64,000 nt of DNA from Streptomyces sp. NRRL WC-3742 (GTDB lineage Bacteria > Actinomycetota > Actinomycetes > Streptomycetales > Streptomycetaceae), in assembly GCF_000720635.1 (NCBI RefSeq), contig NZ_JOCF01000045.1:1-64000 (forward strand). Reading direction: 5' to 3'. Position 1 is the first letter of the stretch, and every line of letters starts with the position of its first letter. This document shows, one piece after another, positions 38,103 through 46,943 of this stretch. A model generated the notes under the pieces. That model did no database searches, was not told where the DNA came from, and saw only the letters and a program-made list of their open reading frames with translations. The translations under genes and the position numbers were made by a program.

Positions 38103-39020
38103 ATGTACGACTACGACGTGTTGGTCGTCGGGTCGGCCAACGTCGACCTCGTGATCGGTGTCGAGCGCAGGCCCGGGGCCGGGGAGACGGTGCTCGGGTC
38201 GGACCTCGCCGTCCATCCCGGCGGCAAGGGGGCCAACCAGGCGGTCGCGGCCGCGCGGCTCGGGGCGCGCACCGCGCTGCTCGCGCGGGTCGGGGACGAT
38301 GCGAACGGGCGGCTGCTGCTGGAGTCGCAGCGGAACGCGGGGGTCGACACGCGGGGCGTCCTGGTGGGCGGGGCCCCTACCGGCGTCGCGCTGATCACCG
38401 TCGACCCGTCGGGGGACAACAGCATCGTGGTGTCACCCGGCGCGAACGGGCGGCTCACACCGGAGGACGTCCGGGCCGCCCGGCCCCTGTTCCACGCCTC
38501 GCGGGTGGTCTCGGCGCAGTTGGAGATCCCGTTGGAGTCGGTCGTGGAGGTCGTACGGCAACTGCCCTCCGGCACCAGGTTCGTGCTGAACCCCTCTCCT
38601 CCGCGGGCGCTGCCCGCCGAGGTGCTGGCGGCCTGCGATCCGCTGATCGTCAACGAGCACGAGGCCCGGGTGATCCTCGGCGGCGGGTCCATCGGCGACG
38701 ATCCCGCCGACTGGGTACGGGAGTTGCTCGCTAGCGGCCCTGCCTCGGTCGTGGTGACGCTCGGTTCGGAGGGCGCGCTGGTCGCGTCCGCCGAGGAGGA
38801 GCAGGAGGTGGAGGTCGTGCGGGTCGCGCCGGTGAAGGTCGACGCCGTCGACACGACGGGAGCCGGTGACTCCTTCACGGCCGCACTGGCCTGGAAGCTG
38901 GGCGCGGGGGCCTCGCTCGCGGAGGCCGCCGCGTACGCCGCCCGGGTGGGCGCCGTCGCCGTGACGCGGCGCGGGGCCCAGGAGTCGTTGCCCACCGCCG
39001 AGGAGGTCGGGGCGCTGTGA
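38103..39020 (+). CDS. rbsK: Ribokinase
   Basis: A 305-residue PfkB-family kinase phosphorylating ribose to ribose 5-phosphate. The GSANVDLV and PGGKGANQAVAAARLG motifs are at the N-terminal end, and DTTGAGDSFTAAL near residue 247 is the anion hole with catalytic Asp. The ATG at 38103 is chosen for GGGGAG 5 bases upstream. It overlaps rbsD by four bases (GTGA). It appears intact although the transporter genes before it are deleted. Confidence 0.93.
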   Translation: MYDYDVLVVGSANVDLVIGVERRPGAGETVLGSDLAVHPGGKGANQAVAAARLGARTALLARVGDDANGRLLLESQRNAGVDTRGVLVGGAPTGVALITVDPSGDNSIVVSPGANGRLTPEDVRAARPLFHASRVVSAQLEIPLESVVEVVRQLPSGTRFVLNPSPPRALPAEVLAACDPLIVNEHEARVILGGGSIGDDPADWVRELLASGPASVVVTLGSEGALVASAEEEQEVEVVRVAPVKVDAVDTTGAGDSFTAALAWKLGAGASLAEAAAYAARVGAVAVTRRGAQESLPTAEEVGAL

Positions 39021-39595
39021 GGAAGGGCGGGATTCTCAATCGCCATCTCGCAGGGGCCATCGCCGAGTTGGGGCACAGTGACCGGGTGCTCGTGTGTGAC
39101 GCGGGGATGCCGATCCCGGGCGGGCCCCGGGTGGTCGACCTCGCCTTCCGGGCGGGCGTTCCGTCGTTCGAGGACGTTCTGACGGGACTCCTCGACGAGT
39201 TGGTGATCGAGGGCGCGCTCGCCGCGGAGGAGGTGCGGGCGGCGAACCCCGCCGCGGACGCACTGCCGGCCGGCTCCTTCGCCGAACTCGCGTACGTACC
39301 GCACGAAACGCTGAAGGAACTGAGCGCGGGGGCACGCCTGGTGGTGCGGACCGGGGAGGCCCGGCCGTACGCGAAGGTGCTGCTGCTGTGCGGCGTGTTC
39401 TTCCAGCACCCGGCGAGTAGCCGCACACGCGGCCGGCCGGCACGCCGAGGCAGGGGATGCCTCGGCGTGCCGGCCGTTGTGCGGGGGTGCTCACCCGGTG
39501 CTCAGACCCAGGGCCGGCCGACCAGCCAGCTGGTGTCGGCGGCCCAACTGGATGCACTGTCCCAGGCATTGGAGCCGCCGTTACCGGCGACGTAG
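39017..39595 (+). CDS. rbsD: D-ribose pyranase with lost stop codon and run-on tail
   Basis: Residues 1-130 are a complete RbsD, starting RKGGILNRHLAGAIAELGHSD with the catalytic His, and ending in the family's terminal CGVPF-like block (here CGVFF). RbsD normally stops there; this frame continues about 60 residues, through a perfect 19-bp terminator and into the 3' end of the convergent GH54 gene. A TAG lies in the +1 frame 17 bases on. The tail therefore probably arose by a frameshift or stop loss and is not a real domain. Confidence 0.8.
   Translation: MRKGGILNRHLAGAIAELGHSDRVLVCDAGMPIPGGPRVVDLAFRAGVPSFEDVLTGLLDELVIEGALAAEEVRAANPAADALPAGSFAELAYVPHETLKELSAGARLVVRTGEARPYAKVLLLCGVFFQHPASSRTRGRPARRGRGCLGVPAVVRGCSPGAQTQGRPTSQLVSAAQLDALSQALEPPLPAT
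39434..39476. terminator. Terminator inside the rbsD run-on frame
   Basis: A perfect 19-bp stem (39434-39452 with 39458-39476) and a 5-base loop. It can end both the rbsK-rbsD transcript and the convergent GH54 transcript. Confidence 0.85.
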
Positions 39596-41067
39596 GCGGT
39601 GTAGTCGTAATGACGGAGGTACTTCGTCGGGTAGTTCACCGACCGGAAGGACGTCCCTTGCCCGCTGTTGCCCGCGGTGGGGCAGAAGGTGGCGTCCTGG
39701 GCGAAGTTGCTGCCCCCGTCGTCGGTGTTCAGGTAGAGCTCGAACCCGTAGTGGCGCAGGAACTCTCCGGGCCTGTCGGCGGATTCGAAGGACAGGCAGG
39801 AGGTGTCGGCCAGGCCGGCTCGCACGATCCAGTTGGCGCGGGCCTTGTCGGTGGACGGGCTGGAGGAGTCAACGGCGGAGATGACGGCCTTGGTGTCGGT
39901 GTCGTTGTGGCGGAGGTAGTCGGCGGTGCAGCAGGCGGTGGTGGCCTGCAGGGAGACGCTGGAGCCGGGCGTCAGCGAGCCGCTGCCGGTCGGGGCGCTG
40001 CTGTATCCGGCCGCGGTGATGTTGGCCTGGACGGCGTTCTCGGTGGCGTCGCTCGGGTAGCCGGAGGTCATGACGCCTTCGTAGAAGGTGCCGGCGGAGC
40101 CGTTGCTGTTGTCGCCGCCGATGCCGAGGATGATGGCGCCCTCCTTGTGCATCGGGCGGTAGCCGGAGTCGCTGGGGCTCGGTCCGCTGTAGCCGGTGAA
40201 CAGGCCACCGGACTGGGCGTTGCCGGCGCGGATGGCCCACTGGTTGGGCCCGCCCTTGACGATGGCGGTCACGAAGCGGTCGTTGATGGTGGGGTCACCC
40301 GGGTTCAGACCGCGGTTGGCGCCGGAGAACAGGCCGTTCTCCAGGTCGGCCATGACCCAGGGGCCGTTGCCGCTGCCACGGCCCCAGCCCGTGTTGGTGC
40401 CGAAGTAGATGGCCTCCATGTGGCCGTTGCCGGTGTCGGTGCCGCTGGTCTCGGCGTTGCCGTAGTCGAAGCAGCAGCCGCCGTTGGCGTGGGTGCCGTC
40501 GAGGACCGCGTACATGCCCTCCGGCTGGTCGCCGGTGGCGATGCCGTTGGTGTGGTTGTTCCGGTAGCCGGTGCCGGGGGCGATGTAGACGCCGTAGGCC
40601 CGGTGGCCGGCGACGGTGACCGGGGCCTCGAAGGCGTTGGCCAGGTTGTCGTTCCCGCCCGCGGCCGGCCCGGGAAAGCCGCCCTTGGGCGCCTGCGTGA
40701 GGCTGTTGCCCTTGCCGGACTGGTCGTAGATGACGGTGATGACGCAGCTGGTGGCGGCGCAGAAGGAGTCCTGGGCCGGGGCGTTGGCGTATCCGCCGGT
40801 GCTCAGCGGGCCGATGTCCCTGGTCGCCCCGTCGGAGGCGCGCCGCACCTGGTAGAGCGGGCCGCCGTACGCCCCGTACAGCGCCCGGGTGGTGCTGTGC
40901 GCGGCGACGCAGGGCGTGCCGCCCGCGGCGTAGATGTCGCACGGGCCCTCGGTGGCGGCCTGCGAGGTGGTGGCCGTGGCGGTGAGCAGGCCGGCGGCGA
41001 GTACGGCGGTGGTGCCGGTCGCGAGGATCGCGCGCCTGACGCGGCGTATCCACAATCGCTTGATCAC
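39502..41067 (-). CDS. Secreted GH54 alpha-L-arabinofuranosidase with CBM42
   Basis: A 521-residue secreted enzyme releasing alpha-L-arabinofuranose from arabinoxylan or arabinan. Signal peptide about 1-37 (SQA-A). The GH54 domain (about 40-370) begins GPCDIYAAGGTPC and has nucleophile Glu206 in CCFDYGNAET; the CBM42 AbfB domain (about 375-521) has paired YLRHxD/FLRHYG/YLRHYDY repeats that bind arabinose side chains. The GTG at 41067 follows AAGGAG. A LacI-type operator lies 99 bases upstream. Confidence 0.93.
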   Translation of the reverse strand: MIKRLWIRRVRRAILATGTTAVLAAGLLTATATTSQAATEGPCDIYAAGGTPCVAAHSTTRALYGAYGGPLYQVRRASDGATRDIGPLSTGGYANAPAQDSFCAATSCVITVIYDQSGKGNSLTQAPKGGFPGPAAGGNDNLANAFEAPVTVAGHRAYGVYIAPGTGYRNNHTNGIATGDQPEGMYAVLDGTHANGGCCFDYGNAETSGTDTGNGHMEAIYFGTNTGWGRGSGNGPWVMADLENGLFSGANRGLNPGDPTINDRFVTAIVKGGPNQWAIRAGNAQSGGLFTGYSGPSPSDSGYRPMHKEGAIILGIGGDNSNGSAGTFYEGVMTSGYPSDATENAVQANITAAGYSSAPTGSGSLTPGSSVSLQATTACCTADYLRHNDTDTKAVISAVDSSSPSTDKARANWIVRAGLADTSCLSFESADRPGEFLRHYGFELYLNTDDGGSNFAQDATFCPTAGNSGQGTSFRSVNYPTKYLRHYDYTAYVAGNGGSNAWDSASSWAADTSWLVGRPWV

Positions 41068-41165
41068 GAAGAACTCCTTCACGGGGTGGGGCGTGAGGTG
41101 GGAGTGCAGTGTGAGGTGGGGTGAGGTGGGGTGGGGTGGGCCTTGGAGCTGCACGCCCTGGAAAT

Positions 41166-41179
41166 TGTTATCGCTAACA
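41166..41179. promoter_or_regulatory. LacI-type operator TGTTATCGCTAACA before GH54
   Basis: One base from the perfect site at 35079. It lies between the ROK gene and the GH54 gene, in position to repress GH54. Confidence 0.75.
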
Positions 41180-41242
41180 TCCACCGGGCGTCAATGCTCG
41201 TGCAGCTGATGCGGTGTCGACCCGGCCGGAATCGAACCGGGT

Positions 41243-42472
41243 TCAGGTGGCCGACGCGGAGCGGGTCAGCGTCTCCAGCGGGTTGGTCAGCACCTCGGTG
41301 AACGCCAGCTCGGCGGCGCCGATCAGGACGGTGTCGGCGCCGAGTTCGCCGACCCGCAGCCGCAGGTGCTCCCGTACCGCGGCGAGGGCGTTGGTGTTGA
41401 TCCGGCTGCGCACCTGGGCGGCTGAGCCGAGGAAGACGTCCCGGAGCGTCCCGCCGAGGATGACCAGGTCGGGATCGAACACGTTGACCAGGTTCGCGAT
41501 GCCGATGCCGAGCCAGTCGCCGACGCGGTGCAGCGCCTCGCGGGCGGTGATGTCCCCGCGGTCGGCGGCGGTGACCACCGACCGCACCGCCTCGGCCCCG
41601 GTGACGGTGGCGTCCCGGCCGGCGGCCTCCAGGAGGGCGCGCTCACCGGCCTCGGCCTCGAGGCAGCCGTGGGCGCCGCAGCCGCACGGCCGTCCGCGGT
41701 ACGGGTTGACGGTCATGTGGCCGACCTCGCCCGCGTATCCGCGTGCGCCGCGCAGGAGTTCGCCCTCGATGATCACTCCGGCGCCGATCCCGATCTCGCC
41801 GTTGAGGTAGACCAGGTTCCGGGTGCCGCGGCCGACGCCCCTGCGGTGCTCGGCGAGTGCGGCGAGGTTGGCGTCGTTCGCGACCAGCACCGGCACGTCC
41901 AGGCCCGGCACACCCAGGCGGAGCCGCTCGGTGAACGCACCGGCGAAGTCGAGGTCACGCCAGCCCATGTTGGGGGTGAGGCCGACCAGCCCGTCGGGGT
42001 GGCGGACGATGCCGCGCACCGCCACCGCGATGCCGATGCACGAGCTGCCGGCCGGGGCGCCGTCCAGCATCTCGCGGGCGAATCCCGCGAGGACGGCGAC
42101 CACCTGGGCGGGGTCCTGCGGGTGTCCGGAGGGCCAGGGGCACTCGCGGCGGTCCAGGAACACTCCGCCGAGTCCGATCAGGGCGGCCGCCAGCCGCTCC
42201 ACGCCCAGGTCGACCGCCAGCACGTGCACCTGGGTGGACTCCGGTTTGACGACCAGTGAGGGCCGCCCGGCCCGGCGGGTCTCCTGCGGCAGTTCCTCAC
42301 GGACCAGGCCCGCGGCCGTCAGATCGCCGACCAGGCCCAGGATGGTGCTGCGGTTGAGGCCGAGCCTGGTCGCCAGCTCGGCGCGCGAGGTGGGCCCGTC
42401 GTAGTGGACGTGGCGCAGCAGGGCTCCCAGGTTCTGCTGACGGACCTCTTCCTGGGAAGGACCGGCTTTCAT
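41243..42472 (-). CDS. ROK-family transcriptional repressor (XylR/NagC type)
   Basis: A 409-residue regulator with an N-terminal MarR-like winged helix (about 10-75; SRAELATRLGLNRSTILGLVGDL split over two helices) and a sugar-kinase-fold ROK domain with the zinc motif CGCGAHGCLE. It lies 40 bases downstream of the xylH-type permease in the same orientation, which points to xylose as ligand. It probably represses the transporter operon it belongs to. A short hairpin follows the stop. Confidence 0.9.
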   Translation of the reverse strand: MKAGPSQEEVRQQNLGALLRHVHYDGPTSRAELATRLGLNRSTILGLVGDLTAAGLVREELPQETRRAGRPSLVVKPESTQVHVLAVDLGVERLAAALIGLGGVFLDRRECPWPSGHPQDPAQVVAVLAGFAREMLDGAPAGSSCIGIAVAVRGIVRHPDGLVGLTPNMGWRDLDFAGAFTERLRLGVPGLDVPVLVANDANLAALAEHRRGVGRGTRNLVYLNGEIGIGAGVIIEGELLRGARGYAGEVGHMTVNPYRGRPCGCGAHGCLEAEAGERALLEAAGRDATVTGAEAVRSVVTAADRGDITAREALHRVGDWLGIGIANLVNVFDPDLVILGGTLRDVFLGSAAQVRSRINTNALAAVREHLRLRVGELGADTVLIGAAELAFTEVLTNPLETLTRSASAT

Positions 42473-42512
42473 GGCGGGGGGACTCTCATCGTCGGGCTGG
42501 ACTCGGCGACCC

Positions 42513-43796
42513 TCATCGTAGGGCCGAGCGGCGGCGGGACATGGCGTCCACACCCGCCGCCACCAGCAGCACCGATCCCGTGACCGCGTACTTGACCCCC
42601 GAGGTGTAGCCCATCAGCCCCATGCCGTTCTGGATCACCGCGACGACCAGTCCGCCGAGCACGGCGTCGACCACCCGGCCGCGGCCGCCGAACAGGCTGG
42701 TGCCGCCGATCACGGCGCTGCCGACGGCGAGCAGCAGGACGTTGCTGCCGCCGGTGTTGGGGTCCACCGAGTTGCCCCGCGAGGCGGCGATGATGCCGCC
42801 GACGGCGGCCAGGCAGGAGCAGATGACGAAGGCGGCGGTGCGGATGAAAGCGACGTTGATGCCGGCCCGGCGGGCGGCCTCGGGGCTGCCGCCCACCGCG
42901 TAGACGTGCAGGCCGAAGCCGGTGCGCTGCAGGGTGAGGGTCCCGATCAGGAGGAGGACCCCGATCACGGGCACGACGATGGGAACGCCCTTGAGCGAGC
43001 CGACGAGGACGTTGCGGCTGCGCTCCTGGTTGAGCAGGTACACGGCCAGTCCGCCGAGCACGACGACGGCTCCGGTGCGAATCGCCAGCAGCGTCACCGG
43101 GGTTCCGGCGAGGCCCCGGCCGCGCCGGTCACGGCTGCGGCGCACCTGCACGGCGGCGTAGGCGGCGACGCAGCCGGCCAGCAGGACCCAGCCGATGACG
43201 GGGCTGAGGTTGTCGTTGGCGATGGCCAGGATGGTCGGGTCCTTGACGGAGACGTTGGTGCCCTCCTTCAGCAGCATCAGCACGACGCCCTGGAAGCCGA
43301 GGAACGCGGCCAGTGTCACCACGAAGGAGGGGATGCCGACCTTGGCGACCAGTGTGCCGATGAGCAGGCCGATGGCCGCGCCGGTCAGCATCGAGGCGGT
43401 CACCGCGGCGTACCAGGGCCAGCCGTGGTTCGTCAGCAGGATGGCCAGCACCGCGGCGCAGACCCCGCTGGCGTATCCGGCCGACAGGTCGATCTCGCCG
43501 AGCAGCAGGACGAAGACCAGCCCCATGGCGATGGCGATGCTGCCCGCGCTCTGGGTGAGCAGGTTGGCGAAGTTCAGGTTGGACAGGAAGACCGGCCGCA
43601 GCACGGCGAAGAACACGCACAGCACGACCAGGCCGGCCACGGCGGGAAGGGCGCCGAGCTCGCCCGCGCGCACCTGGTCCAGGTAGCCCCGGCCGAGGGC
43701 GGCCAGGCCGGCCGCCGGCGGCCGGCCCTCCGCGGGGTCGGATCCGGCGGGACGGTCCGGCCGCTCGGGCTTCTGCGGGGCGAGGGCGGCGGTCAT
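42513..43796 (-). CDS. xylH: XylH-type sugar ABC transporter permease
   Basis: A 427-residue membrane protein with about ten to twelve hydrophobic segments, the LGEIDLSAGYASG motif of carbohydrate uptake-2 permeases and the docking loop AVGGSPEAARRAGINV. The N-terminal 30 residues are Pro/Ala-rich and cytosolic. The ATG overlaps the ATPase stop (ATGA). It works with the xylF- and xylG-type subunits. Confidence 0.92.
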   Translation of the reverse strand: MTAALAPQKPERPDRPAGSDPAEGRPPAAGLAALGRGYLDQVRAGELGALPAVAGLVVLCVFFAVLRPVFLSNLNFANLLTQSAGSIAIAMGLVFVLLLGEIDLSAGYASGVCAAVLAILLTNHGWPWYAAVTASMLTGAAIGLLIGTLVAKVGIPSFVVTLAAFLGFQGVVLMLLKEGTNVSVKDPTILAIANDNLSPVIGWVLLAGCVAAYAAVQVRRSRDRRGRGLAGTPVTLLAIRTGAVVVLGGLAVYLLNQERSRNVLVGSLKGVPIVVPVIGVLLLIGTLTLQRTGFGLHVYAVGGSPEAARRAGINVAFIRTAAFVICSCLAAVGGIIAASRGNSVDPNTGGSNVLLLAVGSAVIGGTSLFGGRGRVVDAVLGGLVVAVIQNGMGLMGYTSGVKYAVTGSVLLVAAGVDAMSRRRSALR

Positions 43797-44572
43797 GCGG
43801 CGGCTCCCTTGGGGGTGGTCTGCGGGCCCAGGTCGCCGCTGCGACCCGAGGTGATCAGTTCGACGACCTGGGCGTGCGTCACGTCGGAGGCCCTGACCTG
43901 GGCGGCCATCCGTCCGAGGTAGAGCGCGGCGATCCGGTCGGAGACCGCGAAGACGTCGTTCATGTTGTGCGAGATGAGCACGACGGCCAGCCCGTTGTCG
44001 GCCAGCCGGCGGACGAGTTCCAGGACCTGCGCGGTCTGCGCGACGCCCAGGGCCGCGGTCGGTTCGTCGAGGACCACCAGCTTGCTGTTCCACAGCACCG
44101 CCTTGGCGATGGCGACGGTCTGGCGCTGGCCGCCGGAGAGGCTGGAGACCTTCTGCCGGAGGGACTTGACCGTGCGCACCGACAGCCCACGGAGGGTCGC
44201 GGCGGCCATCTCCTCCATCGTCGCGTCGTCCAGCACCAGGCCGCGGCGCTTCTCCCGGCCCAGGAACATGTTCTGGACGATGTCGAGGTTGTCGCAGAGC
44301 GCGAGGTCCTGGTAGACGATCTCCACGCCGAGCGTGGCGGCCTCGCGCGGGCTGTGCACCTGGACGGGACGGCCTTCGAACAGGTAGTCGCCCGCGTCGA
44401 AGGGGTGGATGCCGCCGATGCACTTGACCAGCGTCGACTTGCCCGCGCCGTTGTCGCCGACGAGCGCCGTGACCTCCCCCGCGTGGGCGCTGAACGCGAC
44501 GTCGTGCAGGACCTGGACGGGGCCGAAGCTCTTGTCGATCCCGCGCAGCTCGAGAATCGGTGTCTCTGTCAT
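43793..44572 (-). CDS. xylG: XylG-type sugar ABC transporter ATPase, single-domain form
   Basis: A 259-residue ATPase with one ABC domain: Walker [11 protein letters not shown], signature LSGGQRQTVAIAK and Walker [13 protein letters not shown]-loop in VLISHNM. Enterobacterial XylG and the MmsA-type protein at 10592 are tandem, about 500 residues; this one should function as a homodimer. The start at 44572 follows AGGAG. Coupled to xylH. Confidence 0.92.
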   Translation of the reverse strand: MTETPILELRGIDKSFGPVQVLHDVAFSAHAGEVTALVGDNGAGKSTLVKCIGGIHPFDAGDYLFEGRPVQVHSPREAATLGVEIVYQDLALCDNLDIVQNMFLGREKRRGLVLDDATMEEMAAATLRGLSVRTVKSLRQKVSSLSGGQRQTVAIAKAVLWNSKLVVLDEPTAALGVAQTAQVLELVRRLADNGLAVVLISHNMNDVFAVSDRIAALYLGRMAAQVRASDVTHAQVVELITSGRSGDLGPQTTPKGAAA

Positions 44573-44668
44573 GGGTGAGGCTCCTGGGGATGTGACGGGA
44601 GTGGGCCTCGCGCCGCCGGCGGCCGGGGCCCACTGGTACGGCCGAGCGCTCACGCGCTACCCGCGGCC

Positions 44669-44719
44669 GGACTTCACTCGATGCCTGACTTCACTTGCTG
44701 CCGGCCCTCACTTGATGCC
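44669..44719. repeat. Three tandem 17-bp repeats at the 3' end of xylF
   Basis: Units at 44703-44719, 44686-44702 and 44669-44685. On the minus strand each reads close to GGCATCAAGTGAAGTCC; the first contains the last codons and stop of xylF. The copies differ at several positions, so the duplication is old. Confidence 0.8.
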
Positions 44720-45802
44720 GGCCTTCGTGCACAGCGCGTCGTAGTCGCCGGTGCACAGCTGCGCCCTGGTGACGTAGCCGTCGGTGAGGACGTCCTGGAT
44801 GTTGTTCTTGAAGACGGACAGGGGCGCGAGCAGCACCGACGGGACGTCGCGGTTGCCCGTCGGGTCGTGGACGGTGGCGTTCGTCTCGCCCTTCTTGCCA
44901 CCGGCCAGGGAGACCGCGAGGGTCGACGCCGCGTCGGCCTCCTTCTTCACGGCCTTGTAGACGGTCATGCACTGGTCGCCCGCCAGGATGTTCTGCAGGC
45001 CCTGCACGGTGGCGTCCTGACCGGTGATCGGCACCTGCCCGTTGCGGTGGTTCTTGCGCAGCACGGCGACGGCCGAGTTGGCCAGGCCGTCGTTGGCCGC
45101 GAGCACGCCGCCGATGGCCGGCTGGCTGGTGTACATCTGCTCGAAGATGGTCTGCGCCTGGGCGTTGTCCCAGTCCGGCACCGACTGGTTGGGGCCCTTG
45201 GTGTACTGCCCGGAGGCGTAGAGCGGGTCGAGCACGCCGTTGTAGCCGTTGGCGAACAGCGTGGCGTTGTTGTCCGTCGGGGAGCCGTTGAGCTCGGCGA
45301 CCACGGGGTTCTTCGCGCCCATGTCGGTCAGACACTTCGTCAGGCCCTCGCCCTGGAGCTTGCCGACCTGGGTGTTGTCGAAGCTGACGTAGTACTGGGC
45401 GGAGCCGCCGAGGGTGAGCCGGTCGTAGTCGATGGTGGCCACGCCCTGGGCCTTGGCCTTGTCGAGGACGGCCTTCCCGGTCCCGCTGTCGAGGTTGACG
45501 ATGACCAGCACGTTCACTCCGCTGGTGATCATCTGGTCGGCGATGGTCTGGAACGCCTGCTTGTCGCCCTCGGCGTTCTGGATGTCGTAGTCCACACCCG
45601 CGGCCTTGAAGGCGGCCGCGAGGTACGTCCGGTCCGCGGTCTCCCAGCGCACGGACGACTTGCTGTCCGGCAGGATCACGCCGATCTTCGGCTTCTTGGC
45701 ACTTCCCGAGCCGGTGCCGGAGCCCGAGGATCCGCAGGCGGTGACCGTGGAGAGCAGGGCCGCCGACACGGCGGCGGTGGCGAACAGGAGCCCCTTGCGC
45801 AT
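44708..45802 (-). CDS. xylF: XylF-type D-xylose-binding lipoprotein
   Basis: A 364-residue lipoprotein with lipobox in STVTACG and a Gly/Ser spacer, then a type-I binding fold. SSVRWETADRTYLAAAF, SYYV-like dimer strands (QYYVSFDNTQVG) and NGSPTDNNATLF are typical of XylF. It starts a xylF-xylG-xylH-ROK operon. A 135-base gap with the 17-bp repeats separates it from xylG. Confidence 0.92.
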   Translation of the reverse strand: MRKGLLFATAAVSAALLSTVTACGSSGSGTGSGSAKKPKIGVILPDSKSSVRWETADRTYLAAAFKAAGVDYDIQNAEGDKQAFQTIADQMITSGVNVLVIVNLDSGTGKAVLDKAKAQGVATIDYDRLTLGGSAQYYVSFDNTQVGKLQGEGLTKCLTDMGAKNPVVAELNGSPTDNNATLFANGYNGVLDPLYASGQYTKGPNQSVPDWDNAQAQTIFEQMYTSQPAIGGVLAANDGLANSAVAVLRKNHRNGQVPITGQDATVQGLQNILAGDQCMTVYKAVKKEADAASTLAVSLAGGKKGETNATVHDPTGNRDVPSVLLAPLSVFKNNIQDVLTDGYVTRAQLCTGDYDALCTKAGIK

Positions 45803-46103
45803 GGGCAGGGTCCTTTCGAGGCGTGTCCGGCCGATGCCGGACGTGCGTGACTGAGGGAGGGGGTGCGGAAGGGCACGAGCCCGAACCAGGAGAAGCGGCC
45901 GGCCCTGTTTGTTGCCTGCGACAACATACGACTGCGAATGAGGTCCGCCAACCCCTCGCGTCGACCCTCGAACGTAACGATCGAGTCACCGGAACCCGGC
46001 CGCCGTCACATCCCCGCGTCCGGACCGCCGTTCCGGGGGCCTGTTCGCCGTGCCCCCGGCCGGGTAGGGTTCCCGCCACTGCGAGGGGACGGAGGGGAAC
46101 GGG
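45803..46103. promoter_or_regulatory. xylF upstream region with TGTTG-N7-CAACA dyad
   Basis: A 301-base divergent gap. The dyad TGTTG-N7-CAACA (45910-45926) lies about 108 bases upstream of xylF and is a plausible ROK-repressor operator. On the other side GGAGGGGA precedes the BlaI-like gene. Nothing else was recognised. Confidence 0.5.
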
Positions 46104-46466
46104 GTGGGTGAGCGGCGGCGCGAGTACGGGGCGCTGGAGGCCGAGGTCATGGGCCTGCTCTGGGCGTCGGCCGGTCCGATGACGGCGGCCGAGGTCCACG
46201 AGGCGCTCGACGACACGGACCTGGCCCCCAAGACGGTGCTCACCGTGCTGGTCCGGCTGCACGGCAAGGGCCTGCTGGAGCGGGAGCGGACCGGCCGGGC
46301 GCACGCCTACGCGCCCGTGCGCGGCCCGGCCGACCAGGCCGCCTCGCAGATGAACCAGGCGCTCGCCCGGGGCGCCGACCGCCTGGCGGTCCTTCAGCAC
46401 TTCGTGGCGGGCCTCGGTCCCGAGGACGAACGGGCGCTGCGAGACCTGCTCGACACCCGCGAGTAG
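46104..46466 (+). CDS. BlaI/MecI/CopY-family transcriptional regulator
   Basis: A 120-residue winged-helix protein (GALEAEVMGLLWASAGPMTA, then VLTVLVRLHGKGLLERERTGRAHAY in two blocks). Family members repress genes for beta-lactamase or cell-wall stress and are usually cleaved by a neighbouring M56 sensor protease. No such protease follows; the next sequence is a degraded sialidase-like gene, so this is an orphan. Confidence 0.87.
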   Translation: MGERRREYGALEAEVMGLLWASAGPMTAAEVHEALDDTDLAPKTVLTVLVRLHGKGLLERERTGRAHAYAPVRGPADQAASQMNQALARGADRLAVLQHFVAGLGPEDERALRDLLDTRE

Positions 46467-46483
46467 CGCCGGTCCGGCCCTCC

Positions 46484-46809
46484 GCCGAGATCGACGCCAA
46501 CGGCAAGGTGTACGTCGCCCGGCAGGACTACCGCTTCCGCTCGGGCTGCCCGGCCAACGACATCGTCTGCGCCGCCTCGACGGACGGGACCACGTGGTCG
46601 GCGACTACCTCTCCACCTCGGTGGCCAACGGCAGGGCGGTGGCCGTCCTCGCCGTCGGCAAGGCGCCCGCCAACGGCCAAGCCTTCGACGAGGCCATGTA
46701 CGCCGTCGCCGGGGGCCTCGCCCTCCGGGCCGGGTCCGCTCCCTGCACCACCGGTCCGGTGCTGTTCGCCACGCCCGACCGGGCAGACGCTCCGACCGTC
46801 CGCCCCTGA
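46484..46809 (+). pseudogene. Remnant of a sialidase-like (BNR/Asp-box) protein gene
   Basis: Two adjoining pieces in different frames. The first (46484-46584) encodes EIDANGKVYVARQDYRF and ANDIVCAASTDGTTW, an Asp-box segment. The second (from 46583, one frame on) encodes VVGDYLSTSVANGRAVAVLA to the end at 46809, typical of the C-terminus of the same family. They join at ACGTGG with the intervening section missing, so an internal deletion shifted the frame. The N-terminus is also absent. Confidence 0.7.
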
Positions 46810-46943
46810 TCGGCTCCCCCGCCGCCGCCCCATCGGCGCCCGGTCCGCTCACGTGGAGCGGGCCGGGCACCTTCGTCCCGGAACCGGCCCGGCGTCGCCG
46901 TCGTCCAACCCCGGAACCGTACGAGACCGGAGACGCCCGAACC

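Noticed and set aside
41227..41241. tRNA T-arm-like sequence GGTTCGATTCC on the minus strand after the ROK gene
   Set aside because: No matching D-arm, anticodon arm or acceptor strand exists upstream; the sequence is explained by a short ACCCGG/CCGGGT hairpin after the ROK stop codon, so neither a tRNA nor an attachment site is supported.
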